Assembly: GCA_025360865.1 (NCBI GenBank)
Contig: JANYBG010000017.1
Location: 1 to 36,514 of the forward strand
Reading direction: 5' to 3'
DNA from: Pseudomonadota bacterium
GTDB lineage: Bacteria > Pseudomonadota > Gammaproteobacteria > Steroidobacterales > Steroidobacteraceae
Length of the DNA: 36,514 nt
Position 1 is the stretch's first letter; the number at the start of each line of letters is the position of its first letter. Shown one piece after another: positions 28,042 to 36,514 of the stretch. A program made the translations under genes and the position numbers. The notes beneath the pieces were generated by a model that worked only from the letters and a program-made list of their open reading frames with translations, was not told where the DNA came from and did no database searches.

Positions 28042-29847
28042 TCAGGCGGTCACAGGTCCCTGCGGCGCCGCAGCCCTGGAGCCGATGAGGCTGATGAACC
28101 CGGGGTGCCCACGTAGTCCATCCAAGTCCGGGTCGTGCTTCAGCCAGCCATCGTCGGCGTAGCCCTTGGCCATCGCTCCGCGCAGTGTTTCGACGGCCCG
28201 GTCCGCCTCGCCAAGCCGCGCGTACAGGCATGCGCAGTTATAAAGCATCATTCCATCGTCGGGACTGACCTCGAGCGCCTTGGTACCTTCACGCAGCGCC
28301 TCCTCCTTGCGATTCATCTCCGCGAGTACGACCGCGAAGTACATGCGCGCCCGCGCGTCATCGGGATTCTGCAGCAGATAGTTCGGCATCAGCTCCGATA
28401 CCTGCTTGCGCGCGGCCCGGGCCTCCTCGGTCCGGCCGAGCCCGTCGCAGCTCTGGGCCAAGTCCACGTAGCCGGAGAAGAATGACGGCTTCAGTTCGGT
28501 GACGCGGCGGAACAGGTCGTACGCCTTGGCGAACTCCCCGTTGGTGAAATGAATGCGGCCGAGCGTCCAGTGCGCCACGAAGCCGTCGGGATCCATCTCA
28601 ATCGCCTTGCGGCTGGATTCACCGGCCTCCGCGAGCTTGCCCCAGATGAAGTAGGACAACCCCATCGCGGTATAGGCCTCCGGTAGGTTGTTGTCATACA
28701 TGAGCGCCTTGAAGCTCAACTCCTGCGCACGCGTACGGAAAGCGTCATCACGCGCGAAGTACTGGTACAGCTGGCCATAGGCGATGGAGGCGGCCGCGTA
28801 GGCGGCCGCGTAGCGCGGGTCGAGCTCCGTCGCCTTCTCGAACAGCTGGATCGCGTATTCGACGCTGCGCTTGGTCAGGCGGTACAGATAATCCTGACCC
28901 TTCAGATACAGGTCGTACGCGTGAGCGTCGATCGTCTGTCTCTTGGTCAGCGAGACCTTCTCCGAGAAGGAGAGCTTCAGCTTCAATGCCTCAACGATCT
29001 GCTGCGCCACCTGCTCCTGGATGTCAAAAATGTCGTCCAGCTTGCCTTTGTAGGTGTTCCCCCAGATCTGGCGGTTGGTCGTCACATCCACGAGCTGGAC
29101 GTTTATGCGGAAGGAGTCTTGGGAGCGCCGCACGCTACCGCCGACGATGTAGCGGGCACCGAGCTCACTGCTGATCGCGCGCACGTCGTGCTTGCGCTCT
29201 TTCAGCTGCTTGGATGCCCAGCGCGATACCAGTTCGATCTCGCTCACCAGGGACAGGCGGGTGGTCAGTTCCTCGGTCAGTCCATCGCTGAAATAATCCG
29301 TCTCCGGATCTGAGCTCATGTTGTCGAACGGCATGACAGCGACCGCGCCGCCCTCGCCGAGACTTGCGGGACGTTCCGTGCTCGCCTGGGCTTCGCGCGT
29401 CTGGGCTTGACTGGCCGCCTCCGCCGGCGCCGCCACAGTGACGCCGATCCGCGCGAGCGATCGCAGGATCGACTTCAGCCCCGCCTCGGAGTCGCCGTCG
29501 TCGAAGTATTCAATATGCTGGATGCCGGCCAGCGGGTACTTGAGGGTCGAAGGAATGACCGTGGGTTCAAGATGGACCGGCAGGATATTGCCGTTGCGCT
29601 CGCTCACGAGCATCACCTCCTTCGCCACGTTGTGCGATTGGACCGCCGCCTCGGTGACGATCAGCAGTAGCACCTTTACGCTCTCGAGCGCGGTGACGAT
29701 CTGTTCGCTCCAGAGCGACGCGGCGTCAAGTCCGCCCTGGTCGATCCAAAGCGAGACGCCCGCGGCGCGCAGTTTCGCCGCCAGCGCGAGAACACGCGCG
29801 GAGTCCTCCCTGGAATAGCTTACGAATACCTCAGGCTGTCGCGCCAC
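28042..29847 (-). CDS. TIR domain, FlgO/TolB-like domain and TPR repeats (no obvious TM)
   Basis: 601 aa; PEVFVSYSREDSARVLALAAKLRAAGVSLWIDQGGLDAASLWSEQIVTALESVKVLLLIVTEAAVQSHNVAKEVMLV (TIR); GAVAVMPFDNMSSDPETDYFSDGLTEELTTRLSLVSEIELVSRW...VGGSVRRSQDSFRINVQLVDV; TPRs. Confidence 0.92.
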   Translation of the reverse strand: MARQPEVFVSYSREDSARVLALAAKLRAAGVSLWIDQGGLDAASLWSEQIVTALESVKVLLLIVTEAAVQSHNVAKEVMLVSERNGNILPVHLEPTVIPSTLKYPLAGIQHIEYFDDGDSEAGLKSILRSLARIGVTVAAPAEAASQAQTREAQASTERPASLGEGGAVAVMPFDNMSSDPETDYFSDGLTEELTTRLSLVSEIELVSRWASKQLKERKHDVRAISSELGARYIVGGSVRRSQDSFRINVQLVDVTTNRQIWGNTYKGKLDDIFDIQEQVAQQIVEALKLKLSFSEKVSLTKRQTIDAHAYDLYLKGQDYLYRLTKRSVEYAIQLFEKATELDPRYAAAYAAASIAYGQLYQYFARDDAFRTRAQELSFKALMYDNNLPEAYTAMGLSYFIWGKLAEAGESSRKAIEMDPDGFVAHWTLGRIHFTNGEFAKAYDLFRRVTELKPSFFSGYVDLAQSCDGLGRTEEARAARKQVSELMPNYLLQNPDDARARMYFAVVLAEMNRKEEALREGTKALEVSPDDGMMLYNCACLYARLGEADRAVETLRGAMAKGYADDGWLKHDPDLDGLRGHPGFISLIGSRAAAPQGPVTA

Positions 29848-30034
29848 GAGCTCCTCTTTGGGTGGGCGGTTGGCTGTTATTGTGACCGCGAGATTACCAC
29901 GAGCGGGTATTCAAGAGGATCGCTCCGGCGACGGTGGCGCAGTGCCGCGCATTTAGCGCCGGGCCGCGGGAGGCGTGCTGCCCGGCCGTGGCCCTCAGGG
30001 TATTATGTGCGGTGGTTGAAGGGGAGGTGCGCGG

Positions 30035-31891
30035 GTGCTGAGGTGGTTCGAAAACCGGATCGATCCGTATCCGGCCACCGTGCGCCCCGAGTTCTCGCGC
30101 CGGCTGCTGCCATTTCTCTGGCAGTGCGGGGAAGGTCTGCGCGGGCACATCCTGGCGATGACGATCCTCACCGGGATGATCGGCGCCTTCGAGGCGCTGC
30201 TCTTCTCAATGCTGGGCAAGCTCATCGACTGGATGGGGCAGTCGACCCCCGAGCGCTTTCTCGCCGAGCAGCGCGCGCACCTGCTGATATTGGCCGCGAT
30301 TCTGGCCGCCAGCCCGGTCGTCATCGCGCTCGCGACCTGGATCAAGTACCAGTCCATCCAGCCGGTATTTCCGATGCGCCTGCGCTGGATCTTTCACAAG
30401 CAGATGCTCAACCAGAGCATGAGCTTCTTCCACGACGAATTCGCCGGCCGCATCGCCGCCAAGCTCATGCAGACCGCGCTCGCGGTGCGCGATACCTGGA
30501 TCACCATCACCGACATCCTCGTCTATGTGGTGGTCTACCTGCTGACCGTTTCGATCGTGGTCGCGAACTTCAGTTCCTGGCTGCTCGCTCCCTTCATCGG
30601 CTGGATGCTCCTCTACGGCGCGGCTCTCGCGTTTTTCGTGCCGCGTCTGGGACGCGTGGGGGCGGCTCAGGCCGATGCGCGCTCGCTGATGACGGGCCGC
30701 ATCACCGACGCCTATACGAACATTTCAACGATCAAGCTGTTCGCGCACGCCAGTCGCGAGGCCGGTTACGCGCGGGCGGCGATGGCGGATTTCCTCGTGA
30801 CGGCGCGACGCCAGTCGCGCTACGTGAGCGCCTTCGAGATACTCAACCACTGCCTGAACATCCTCCTGATCGGCGCAACCGTCGCCATCGCGATTGGCCT
30901 GTGGATGCGCGGGCAGATCGGGATCGGGGCGGTGGCGGCGGCCTCGGCGATGGCGCTGCGCCTGAACGGCATCTCCCACTGGATCATGTGGGAACTCGCT
31001 GGCCTGTTCGAGAACATCGGTACCGTGCAGGACGGCATCACCACCGTCACGCGCCCGATCAGCATTGAGGACGCGCCGCAGGCGCAACCGCTGCGGGTCA
31101 CGCGCGGCGAGATTAGCTTCGAGCAGGTGGGCTTCCACTATGGCTCGGGCGCGCGCGTGATCGACAACCTCTCGCTAACCATCCGCCCAGGGGAGAAGAT
31201 CGGCCTCGTGGGGCGCTCAGGCGCGGGCAAGTCCACGTTGGTGAACCTGCTGCTGCGGTTCTACGCGGTTGAGTCCGGTCGCATCCTCATCGACGGCCAG
31301 GACATCGCACTCGCGACTCAGGAGAGTGTGCGCGAGCAGATCGGCATGGTGACGCAGGACACCTCGCTGCTGCATCGCACGGTGCGCGAGAACATCCTGT
31401 ATGGGAGACCGCAGGCCTCGGACGCGGACATGCGCTCCGCGGCGCGGCGCGCGCGCGCCGAGGAGTTCATCGAACATCTGAGTGACGGCCGCGGCGGCCG
31501 CGGCTACGAGGCCATGGTCGGCGAGCGCGGCGTGAGGCTCTCCGGTGGCCAGCGGCAGCGCGTGGCGCTGGCGCGCGTCATGCTGAAGGACGCGCCGATC
31601 CTGCTACTGGACGAGGCCACCAGCGCACTGGACTCGGAAGTCGAGGCGGCCATCCAGGAGACGCTTGCCGCGCTCATGCGCGGGAAGACAGTCGTCGCCA
31701 TCGCTCATCGCCTGTCCACCATCGCGGCCATGGACCGACTTATCGTCCTGGACGCCGGGGCAATCGTCGAGCAGGGCACGCACCAGTCCCTGCTGGCCGC
31801 GGAGGGCCTCTACGCGCGCTTGTGGTCGCATCAAATCGGCGGCTTCCTGGGTGAGGACGCGGAGACACAGCCCGTCCGCCGGGCGGTCTGA
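30035..31891 (+). CDS. ABC exporter, fused permease and ATP-binding domains
   Basis: 618 aa; TM domain followed by IGLVGRSGAGKSTLVNLLLRFY, VRLSGGQRQRVALARVMLKDAPILLLDEATSALD. Confidence 0.95.
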   Translation: MLRWFENRIDPYPATVRPEFSRRLLPFLWQCGEGLRGHILAMTILTGMIGAFEALLFSMLGKLIDWMGQSTPERFLAEQRAHLLILAAILAASPVVIALATWIKYQSIQPVFPMRLRWIFHKQMLNQSMSFFHDEFAGRIAAKLMQTALAVRDTWITITDILVYVVVYLLTVSIVVANFSSWLLAPFIGWMLLYGAALAFFVPRLGRVGAAQADARSLMTGRITDAYTNISTIKLFAHASREAGYARAAMADFLVTARRQSRYVSAFEILNHCLNILLIGATVAIAIGLWMRGQIGIGAVAAASAMALRLNGISHWIMWELAGLFENIGTVQDGITTVTRPISIEDAPQAQPLRVTRGEISFEQVGFHYGSGARVIDNLSLTIRPGEKIGLVGRSGAGKSTLVNLLLRFYAVESGRILIDGQDIALATQESVREQIGMVTQDTSLLHRTVRENILYGRPQASDADMRSAARRARAEEFIEHLSDGRGGRGYEAMVGERGVRLSGGQRQRVALARVMLKDAPILLLDEATSALDSEVEAAIQETLAALMRGKTVVAIAHRLSTIAAMDRLIVLDAGAIVEQGTHQSLLAAEGLYARLWSHQIGGFLGEDAETQPVRRAV

Positions 31892-31919
31892 TCGGACTCT
31901 CGCTCGGTCCTGCCCCCGA

Positions 31920-33161
31920 CTAGTTGGCGGGGCAGGTGACTTCCTTGTCCGGCGATTTCGCCTTCGGGGTATTGAGCTTCCAGCCGGCCGGTATTTCGAA
32001 CTGGTTCGCGGCGATCGGCGTGGTGGTGATCGAGGTCGTCTCCATGGTGATCATGGCGAACTGCATCATATTGGGGGGCAGGTCCGTCGCCGGCGCCGCC
32101 GGCGATGTGCTGGCCCCCTTCTTTCCGAACATTCCGCTGGCTAGCTTGTTGGTGAAAGCGCCGGCCGCGGAGCCGAATATGCGCCCGGCCACCCCGTTCC
32201 CCGCGGCGTTGGTGGCGGCCTGGTCGACGGCTGATTCAGCCTCGCCTTTCGATGAACCCGCCGCCGCCTGGCCCGCGGCCGTGCTCGCATCGGCCACGGT
32301 GCCGCCGCCCCCGCTGGAGGCCGCGGCCTTCTTCGCCTCGGCGCACTGCGCGCCGCCGAACATGATGCGGATCGTGGTTTTGAGCGGATAGCCCTTGAAT
32401 TGGGCGGCTTTGGTGGACAGTTCCTTGAGACTGTCGCGGTATTGGCCGAGGAACTGCTGCAGCATCTTCTGCGTCGCCGAATTCGGATCGTTGAGGTCGA
32501 GTCCCAGCTTTTTCATATAGGCCATGGCGAAGGCCTTGCGATCGGCGGAGCCTGGGATGTCATCCTGGGTCAGCCACGAATCCAGGGTGATGACGAAGTC
32601 GCAGGTGTCGTTGCTTTCGGGGTTGTGGCAACTCTGGGTCAGCGTGAGCTCGCTGACCTGGGTGTCGTGGCCGGCGATGCTCGCGTGCTTGTCAAGTTGA
32701 TGCGCCTCGATCTTGGGCGGAGACATCTGGCATTTGGAGGTGTCCGGACCGGCGGGTTGCTGCCGGGCGGGGCAATTCTTCAGCTTCTCCAGCGCCGCGC
32801 GCATCTTTTCCTGAGCGGCCTGCATCTCGGCCGGTGTCGGCAGATGTGTCTCGGTGTATTCCTTGTCCTTCGGATTCAGTGCCCAGACCAGGTCCTTATC
32901 CAGGCGCGTGATCTGGCCGCCCCCGATGTTGCGGCATAGCAATGACATCAGTCCGTCGCAGTGGAACTCGCTATCGCTGCGCTGCTTGTCACCGCTGGTC
33001 CACTCGGTGCTGCTGCCGTGCGCCTTGATCAGGAGCAGGTCAAACGTCGTCTGTTCCTGGACTGTCACATCGGCAAGGACCGGCGGGGCCACAAGCCCGC
33101 AGGCGCCGGCGGCCAGGAGGGTCATAGGTGCGAGGCGGATAAGATGGCCGGACCTGATCAT
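31920..33161 (-). CDS. Exported protein of unknown function, Cys-containing, Ala/Gly-rich C-terminal region
   Basis: 413 aa; leader LAPMTLLAAGACGLVAPPVLA; DVTVQEQTTFDLLLIKAHGSSTEWTSGDKQRSDSEFHC...; codon use consistent with a real gene; no confident family. Confidence 0.7.
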   Translation of the reverse strand: MIRSGHLIRLAPMTLLAAGACGLVAPPVLADVTVQEQTTFDLLLIKAHGSSTEWTSGDKQRSDSEFHCDGLMSLLCRNIGGGQITRLDKDLVWALNPKDKEYTETHLPTPAEMQAAQEKMRAALEKLKNCPARQQPAGPDTSKCQMSPPKIEAHQLDKHASIAGHDTQVSELTLTQSCHNPESNDTCDFVITLDSWLTQDDIPGSADRKAFAMAYMKKLGLDLNDPNSATQKMLQQFLGQYRDSLKELSTKAAQFKGYPLKTTIRIMFGGAQCAEAKKAAASSGGGGTVADASTAAGQAAAGSSKGEAESAVDQAATNAAGNGVAGRIFGSAAGAFTNKLASGMFGKKGASTSPAAPATDLPPNMMQFAMITMETTSITTTPIAANQFEIPAGWKLNTPKAKSPDKEVTCPAN

Positions 33162-33505
33162 TATTTTTCTCCGTGTCGACAGCTGGGTTCCCGCTCCGCG
33201 AATCTCGCGCGGAGCATTCCCGCGCGGGAGTTTATGCTCTCAGCACCCGACCGTGTCCAGCCGGTGACGGTGACGTAAGCGTGACCGCCAGCTCGGCGGG
33301 TAGGGTGGGTTCGGTCATCCGGCGTCGGCTAGTCTCGGACCAGCGGTCATCCATCCAATGGCAACCAAGGGTCGACTCTGATGCGCCGCGTCTTCGATCC
33401 GCATTGCGACCGCGAATCGGATAGATGAACTGATGAGTCGGCGGCTGGTCGAGCTCGACAGGCACCTGCCGGAATGGTTTCAGCAGAGCCGGAGAGGAAT
33501 GCGAC

Positions 33506-33712
33506 ATGGATGATGAGTCACTTGAGGAAATTCACCTGAAGCTGGCGTTCCTGGAGCGCGCCAACACGGAACTCAGCGACGTGGTCTTCCGCCAGCAGCG
33601 GGAGATCCAGATTCTGACCGCGAGGATCAAGGAAGTGTCCGAGCGACTGAGCGCGGGGCAGGGCGGGGGTGAGGAGCCCAGTCCCGAGGACGAGCGTCCC
33701 CCGCACTACTGA
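33506..33712 (+). CDS. slyX: SlyX-family coiled-coil protein
   Basis: 68 aa; LEEIHLKLAFLERANTELSDVVFRQQREIQILTARIKEVSERL...PPHY, typical SlyX pattern with terminal PPHY. Confidence 0.92.
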   Translation: MDDESLEEIHLKLAFLERANTELSDVVFRQQREIQILTARIKEVSERLSAGQGGGEEPSPEDERPPHY

Positions 33713-33768
33713 TGCGTGAACGCCGCGGCCGGCTCACGCTCGCCAACCTCAAGGCAGCGTGATGTTGC

Positions 33769-33797
33769 CGAACCGGCGGCGCTGGCGCGCCGGTTCG
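33769..33797. terminator. Hairpin between convergent slyX and PQQ dehydrogenase genes, possible bidirectional terminator
   Basis: cgaaccggcg (33769-33778) pairs with cgccggttcg (33788-33797), perfect 10-bp stem. No T-tract. Confidence 0.4.
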
Positions 33798-33836
33798 CCA
33801 GTCAACTGCGCCGCCGGGGGCCAGGGCGCTCGCCCG

Positions 33837-35978
33837 CTAGATCCAGCCCCACGCCTTGAGTTTCATCTTCAGCGACAGCATCAGGAAGTGCCAGAGCGCG
33901 CCGATCTGCTCCGTGAAGCTCGGCTTGTAGCGGGCACGCTCGCGGATGTAGTGGCGCAGCGCCGTCTGGTCCTGGGCCGTCAGCTCGGGAAACGCCGGCA
34001 TGCCGCGGCTTGAAAGTCCTCCGGCCAGCACCGCGGCGAACGCATCCGCGCTGAGCGGGACGCCCGAAGCGCGCAGGTCCGGCGCGAAGCCCCCCGCCAC
34101 CGCGCCGGCGCCGTGACAGATGAGGCATTTCTGGTAGAGCCGGGCACCCTTCGCGGACCGCGCCGGATCCACCTTGAACGACGGATCGTCCACCGGCATC
34201 GGCTGCGACGGCGGCGGCGATGGTGGGAGCACCGCCGACCCGTCGAGTACGTAGGTCAGCAGGCGGCGGGGATGCTCACGGCCGACCCAGCCATGCTGGG
34301 CGCTCAAGGAACCCAGCAGCATCTGTCCACCGGCCCAGCCCGCCAGGATCGAGACATACTGCTTGCCGCCGACGCTGTAGGTGATCGGCGGTGCCTGGGT
34401 GCCAACGCCCATGTCGGTGCTCCAGAGCAACGCTCCCGTCTGGTCGTCCCGCGCCACGAACTTCCCATCGGCCTGGCCCTGGAACACCAGGCCACCGTGA
34501 GTTGACATGACGCCGCCATTGGTCGCTCCCGACAACGGCACCTCCCAGGCTTTTTTCTGCGTGGCCGGGTTCCAGGCGATCAGCGAACTGCTGCCCGCGC
34601 TCTTGGGGATGTCGTCGTTGAAGGCCTTAAGGCCCATCGGGCCGTCGCGATCCATGTCGTAGGTCTTGGGATCGAAGCCCTGGTCGTTGTAGTACCCGGG
34701 CATCTCGTGCACGGGTACGTAGGTGAGTCCCGTATCCGGACTGAAGGACATCGGCTGCCAGTTGTGCACGCCCCCGGAACCGGGCCACATCAGCGCCTCG
34801 CCATCCTCGTAGCGCACGCCGGGGTTCTCGATCGGGCGACCGCTGGCCATGTCGATGCTCTTGGCCCAGGTGACCTTGCCCAGCTTCTCAGCGGAGATCA
34901 GCTTGCCGGTCGCGCGGTCGAGGACATAGAAAAAGCCGTTCTTCGGTGCGTGCAGCAGCACCTTGCGCAGCTTGCCGTCGACCGGGATGGTCGCCATCAC
35001 GATGTCCATTGTGGAGGTGAAATCCCAGCTCTCACCCGGGCTGGTCTGGTAGTGCCAGACGTATTCGCCCGTGTCGGCATCGAGTGCGACCACGGAGCAC
35101 AGGAAGAGGTTGTCGCCACCACCGGGGCTGCGCAGCTTGGCGTTCCAGGGGCCGCCGTTGCCGGTGCCGATATAGACGCGATTCAGTTCCGGATCGTAAG
35201 TCATGGCGTTCCAGGCGGTGCCGCCGCCGCCGAACTTCCACCACTGACCCTTCCACGTCTTGGCGGCCATCTCCATGGCCTTGTTCTCGAAGCCCTTGGA
35301 CGGGTCGTCCGGCACGATGTACCAGCGCCACAGCAGCTTGCCGGTGTCGATGTCGTACGTGGTGACGTAGCCGCGCACATGGCCGAAATCGGCGCCGCCC
35401 TGGCCGACGATCACCTTGCCGTTGAAGACACGCGGGGCGCCGGTGATGTAGCGGTTGTCGCCGGGCTCGGTGGTGAGGGTCTCCCAGAGGAGCTTGCCGC
35501 TCTTGGCGTCCAGGGCGAAGAGGCGCCCGTCCTGGACGCCGGCGATGACCTTGTCCTTCCAGAAGGCGAGGCCGCGGATACCCCAGGCGAAGTGCATCTT
35601 CTCCGGGGCTATCTGCGGGTCGTAGGTCCACAGCTGCTTGCCGCTGACCGCATCCACCGCGTGGATCACACTGAAGCCGACGGCGATGTAGATGACGCCA
35701 TCGGCCTCGACGGGCGCGCTGGAGACATTCCATTCCGGTAGTTCCATCGACCAGGCCAGGCTCAGCTTCGAGACGTTCCGGCGGTTGATCTGGTCGAGCG
35801 GGCTGAAGCGCTGTTCGCTGAAGGTGCGCCCGTACGCGGGCCAGTCAATGCCATTGGCATCGTTGCTGAGCGCGGCGTTGTCGATGTCGGCCACCGCCAG
35901 GGGCTGGCCGGCGTAAGCGATGACCAGAGCCGCGATCGAGGCGCTCACAATCCGGCGTATGGTCCGTCCACCCTGCAT
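33837..35978 (-). CDS. PQQ-dependent alcohol dehydrogenase with C-terminal cytochrome c domain (quinohemoprotein); start likely ATG at 35978
   Basis: MQGGRTIRRIVSASIAALVIAYAGQPLAVA signal; repeated beta-propeller motifs (VVALDADTGEYVWHYQTSPGESWDF, GGVHNWQPMSFSPDTGLTYVPVHE); CLICHGAG heme c site. Confidence 0.93.
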   Translation of the reverse strand: MQGGRTIRRIVSASIAALVIAYAGQPLAVADIDNAALSNDANGIDWPAYGRTFSEQRFSPLDQINRRNVSKLSLAWSMELPEWNVSSAPVEADGVIYIAVGFSVIHAVDAVSGKQLWTYDPQIAPEKMHFAWGIRGLAFWKDKVIAGVQDGRLFALDAKSGKLLWETLTTEPGDNRYITGAPRVFNGKVIVGQGGADFGHVRGYVTTYDIDTGKLLWRWYIVPDDPSKGFENKAMEMAAKTWKGQWWKFGGGGTAWNAMTYDPELNRVYIGTGNGGPWNAKLRSPGGGDNLFLCSVVALDADTGEYVWHYQTSPGESWDFTSTMDIVMATIPVDGKLRKVLLHAPKNGFFYVLDRATGKLISAEKLGKVTWAKSIDMASGRPIENPGVRYEDGEALMWPGSGGVHNWQPMSFSPDTGLTYVPVHEMPGYYNDQGFDPKTYDMDRDGPMGLKAFNDDIPKSAGSSSLIAWNPATQKKAWEVPLSGATNGGVMSTHGGLVFQGQADGKFVARDDQTGALLWSTDMGVGTQAPPITYSVGGKQYVSILAGWAGGQMLLGSLSAQHGWVGREHPRRLLTYVLDGSAVLPPSPPPSQPMPVDDPSFKVDPARSAKGARLYQKCLICHGAGAVAGGFAPDLRASGVPLSADAFAAVLAGGLSSRGMPAFPELTAQDQTALRHYIRERARYKPSFTEQIGALWHFLMLSLKMKLKAWGWI

Positions 35979-36253
35979 TTCGTACCCTTTGCCGCCGGGA
36001 GCCCGTGGTGGCTGGCGGCCTAAGCTGTTGCGGTGACGGACTTTAACCGCACGCCGCAAACAGCGCGAGCGCCTTACCCCACATGGATTAGGGACACGCG
36101 CTTCGGCAGCCGGCGATTCCGCGGCCCAGGGGCGATAAGTCGCGAACCAACTTTTCAGGGGCCGGTCGCGCAGCCGCTGTTCTCACCTAAGCCGCGTGTG
36201 ATGCCGTAACATCGCTTTTCCTCGCGCGAATTCAAACAAGAAACGGACGTTCG

Positions 36254-36514
36254 ATGGCCCATGACGTTTTCCTGAGTTACTCCTCGGCTGACCGCGTGAC
36301 GGCGAACGCCGTGGTCGAGGTACTGGAGACTCAGGGGGTGCGCTGCTGGATCGCCCCGCGCGACATTCCGCCGGGCACCGAGTACGGGCAGGAAATCGTC
36401 GAGGCCGTGAAGGGCTGCCGCGTCTGCGTCATCATCTTCTCGGCCAGCGCCAACGCCTCGCCGCACGTGCGGCGCGAGGTCGAGCGCGCGGTCTCCGCCG
36501 GCAAGCACCTGGTG
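36254..36514 (+). CDS. TIR-domain protein, cut by the right window edge
   Basis: Own translation from ATG 36254: MAHDVFLSYSSADRVTANAVVEVLETQGVRCWIAPRDIPPGTEYGQEIVEAVKGCRVCVIIFSASANASPHVRREVERAVSAGKHLV. Absent from the ORF track because it has no stop in the window. Confidence 0.88.
   Translation, partial: MAHDVFLSYSSADRVTANAVVEVLETQGVRCWIAPRDIPPGTEYGQEIVEAVKGCRVCVIIFSASANASPHVRREVERAVSAGKHLV

Noticed and set aside
34707-35741. 344-aa plus-strand ORF opposite the PQQ dehydrogenase
   Set aside because: Antisense to a clearly coding gene with strong motifs; GC-rich codon bias creates long shadow ORFs. The same applies to 26879..28231 and 14427..15209.
36155-36508. 117-aa minus-strand ORF at the right end
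   Set aside because: Antisense shadow of the plus-strand TIR gene at 36254, which has recognisable motifs.
10227-36514. Thoeris or another known TIR-based anti-phage system
   Set aside because: No ThsA-like (SIR2/SLOG) or other known effector partner seen beside the TIR genes; the TIR-TolB-like-TPR architecture differs from ThsB. Defence remains only a possibility.
1-36514. CRISPR array, tRNA or rRNA genes
   Set aside because: No regularly spaced repeats and no recognisable tRNA or rRNA sequence noticed on reading; short RNAs cannot be excluded without a covariance search.

Overview
This is a GC-rich, apparently gamma-proteobacterial-type chromosomal window of about 36.5 kb. No lineage marker was checked. 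The left end (1-1.9 kb) holds two decayed insertion sequences. One is an IS481-like transposase with an in-frame TGA. The other is an IS30-like element with recognisable terminal inverted repeats and an internal deletion that removes most of the catalytic core. Next come a GT2 glycosyltransferase, an exported C39/papain-like cysteine peptidase divergent from a Tat-type lipoprotein, a Ser/Thr kinase-TPR protein, an UrcA-like protein, a winged-helix/FHA regulator, a TIR-TPR protein beside a truncated cupredoxin gene, an SGNH/MBOAT pair, a Tat-signal epimerase, a copper-type P-ATPase, an MFS transporter, an ABC-F (Uup-like) ATPase, a DsbA/FrnE-like protein, a sulfotransferase, an MDR oxidoreductase, a second TIR-TPR protein, an ABC exporter, SlyX, and a PQQ alcohol dehydrogenase with a cytochrome c domain. 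A third TIR gene is cut by the right edge and was missed by the ORF track. The most interesting pattern is a repeated chassis, a FlgO/TolB-like domain plus TPRs, found three times with different N-terminal signalling modules: kinase, membrane-anchored TIR and soluble TIR. A wHTH-FHA regulator next to the kinase could be its phospho-dependent partner. All family calls come from reading motifs; no database search was run.
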